Assembly: GCA_030596265.1 (NCBI GenBank)
Contig: JAUVKM010000111.1
Coordinates: 1-6,903, forward strand
Source of the DNA: Candidatus Cloacimonadota bacterium
GTDB lineage: Bacteria > Cloacimonadota > Cloacimonadia > Cloacimonadales > TCS61
Direction: 5' to 3'
Length of the DNA: 6,903 bases
The notes beneath the pieces are model-generated. The model did not search any database. It had not been told where the DNA came from and was given only the letters and a program-made list of their open reading frames with translations. Positions 6,262-6,903 of this stretch are shown piece after piece (the stretch's first letter is position 1; each line of letters begins with the position of its first letter). The position numbers and the translations under genes were made by a program.

Positions 6262-6557
6262 AATAATTTCAAAACTCTCAAAAAACCAAATTGTGATAGT
6301 AATGCGTTTCATAAATACTTCTCCATAACTTCGAAATATTTTTTTCAATAACTAATTTTATAACTGATTTATTTTTGAAAGTTGGTAATTATTTGTCAAA
6401 TTTTTTTAATAGTAATATATTTTGAATAACCTTGAAATCTTATCACTAAATCATTTACAAGATTTATTATAATAAGAATTTACTGATCATTGTAGAAAAG
6501 TAATTATAGATGATTGAATCAGTTATTGACTAAAACAAAAAATAGAAAATAGATAAT
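6262..6557. other. AT-rich upstream region of gene 2
   Basis: About 300 bases without a gene. The only signal I can support is ATTTGTCAAAT at 6391-6401. It is an inverted repeat and gives TTGACA on the minus strand (6394-6399), about 145 bases before the start, with AAAAAT 17 bp further as a poor -10 candidate. It shares TGTCAAAT with the blocks at 93-100 and 2293-2300, but the AACAA-N6-TTGTT part is not found here. Unlike the other two intergenic regions there is no 54-bp repeat array. Confidence 0.45.
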
Positions 6558-6579
6558 AAAAAACCCCGGCGAACCGGGG
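6558..6579 (-). terminator. Intrinsic terminator of gene 3
   Basis: On the minus strand, stem CCCCGG / CCGGGG (6564-6569 and 6574-6579) with a TTCG loop, followed by TTTTTT. It ends the transcript of the partial gene whose stop is at 6732-6734. Stem and loop are the same as in the gene 2 terminator. Confidence 0.92.
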
Positions 6580-6621
6580 CTAATTGCTAACAGCTAATTG
6601 GCTAACTGCTAACTACTATTT
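6579..6621. repeat. Heptamer array, about 6 units (3' UTR of gene 3)
   Basis: Units GCTAATT, GCTAACA, GCTAATT, then one extra G, GCTAACT, GCTAACT, ACTATTT. It stands in the same place as the arrays at 589-672 and 2555-2582, between the terminator and a degenerate gene-end copy with TAG (6616-6618). Confidence 0.75.
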
Positions 6622-6636
6622 CATAAGGATAGAAAA

Positions 6637-6731
6637 GTTGCCCCTTCCAATTACATGGTCGGGGCGAAATTCCCTTATTTCAACAGAAAAAAAGTTGCCC
6701 CTTCCAATTACATGGTCGGGGCGAAATTCCC
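6637..6731 (-). repeat. Tandem 3' hairpin repeats of gene 3 (2 units, 57 bp)
   Basis: Units start at 6637 and 6694 and carry the same GCCCC/GGGGC stem and CAATTACATGG loop as those after gene 1. One gene-end copy is at 6675-6677, but its palindrome is decayed (TTTCAACAG in place of TTTCATAAG); another upstream copy with TAG lies at 6616-6618. Confidence 0.88.
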
Positions 6732-6903
6732 TTATTTCATAAGGATCATTTTCTTCGAGGAAGTATATGTACTAATGCTTCCTACTGAAACCATCTTATA
6801 GAAGTAAACACCACTTGATACAGATTTGTTAGAATTATCTGTACCATTCCAGATTGCTGTATGATCACCTGTTTCTTTTACTTCATTAACAAGTGTCTTA
6901 ACA
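6732..6903 (-). CDS. C-terminal end of a third secreted protein with the same sorting domain (partial)
   Basis: Only the last 56 residues are in the window; the gene continues beyond the right edge. The visible part is the second half of the FlgD-like / Por-secretion sorting domain: VKTLVNEVKETG, then IWNGTDNSNKSVSSGVYFYK and finally SSKKMILMK before TAA at 6732-6734. It matches the same region of the 409-residue protein closely, also at the DNA level over most of its length. The stretch before KKMILMK is a few residues longer (VSVGSISTYTSS), so the domain is a distinct paralogue and not a simple copy. The N-terminal domains and hence the role of this protein cannot be seen. Confidence 0.9.
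   Translation of the reverse strand, partial: VKTLVNEVKETGDHTAIWNGTDNSNKSVSSGVYFYKMVSVGSISTYTSSKKMILMK

Overview
This AT-rich window carries two complete genes and the 3' end of a third, all on the minus strand. Each encodes a secreted or surface-displayed multidomain beta-sandwich protein that ends in the same C-terminal module (NNYPNPFNP near its start, KKMILMK at its end). That module matches the family known as the FlgD-like / Por-secretion (T9SS type A) C-terminal sorting domain. Such proteins, together with strong AAGGAG Shine-Dalgarno sites (unusual for Bacteroidetes proper) and low GC, suggest a bacterium of the FCB superphylum. Candidatus Cloacimonadota is a plausible guess, made from protein style only. 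No enzyme catalytic domain is visible, so adhesion, carbohydrate binding or surface-layer roles are likelier than hydrolysis.

Layout, left to right: 1-315 is the AT-rich upstream region of an unseen minus-strand gene lying left of the window, with a conserved block at 41-107. 316-552 is an array of 54-bp palindromic repeats. 557-595 is the terminator of gene 1, 589-672 a heptamer (GCTAACN) array, and 688-843 three 59/60-bp hairpin repeats. Gene 1 occupies 844-2073 (409 aa). 2074-2340 is its upstream region and holds a second copy of the conserved block. 2343-2527 is a second 54/55-bp array, 2531-2557 the terminator of gene 2, 2555-2582 a short heptamer array, and 2599-2746 three 56-bp hairpin repeats. 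Gene 2 occupies 2747-6250 (1167 aa). 6251-6557 is its upstream region, 6558-6579 the terminator of gene 3, 6579-6621 heptamers, and 6637-6731 two hairpin repeats. The 3' end of gene 3 runs from 6732 to the window edge.

The most interesting signal lies in the intergenic regions rather than in the proteins. Each gene ends in the same non-coding cassette. Read in the mRNA direction it is: sorting-domain codons, a stop codon inside a short palindrome, two or three tandem units that re-copy the last codons plus stop plus a GCCCC/GGGGC hairpin, a 7-bp array that puts stops in every frame, and an intrinsic terminator. In two of three cases this is followed by a 54-bp palindromic array whose stems show compensated changes. 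The parts are mosaic among the three copies, which points to duplication with recombination or gene conversion. Each gene has its own terminator and (for the two visible starts) its own RBS, so the genes look monocistronic rather than like one operon.
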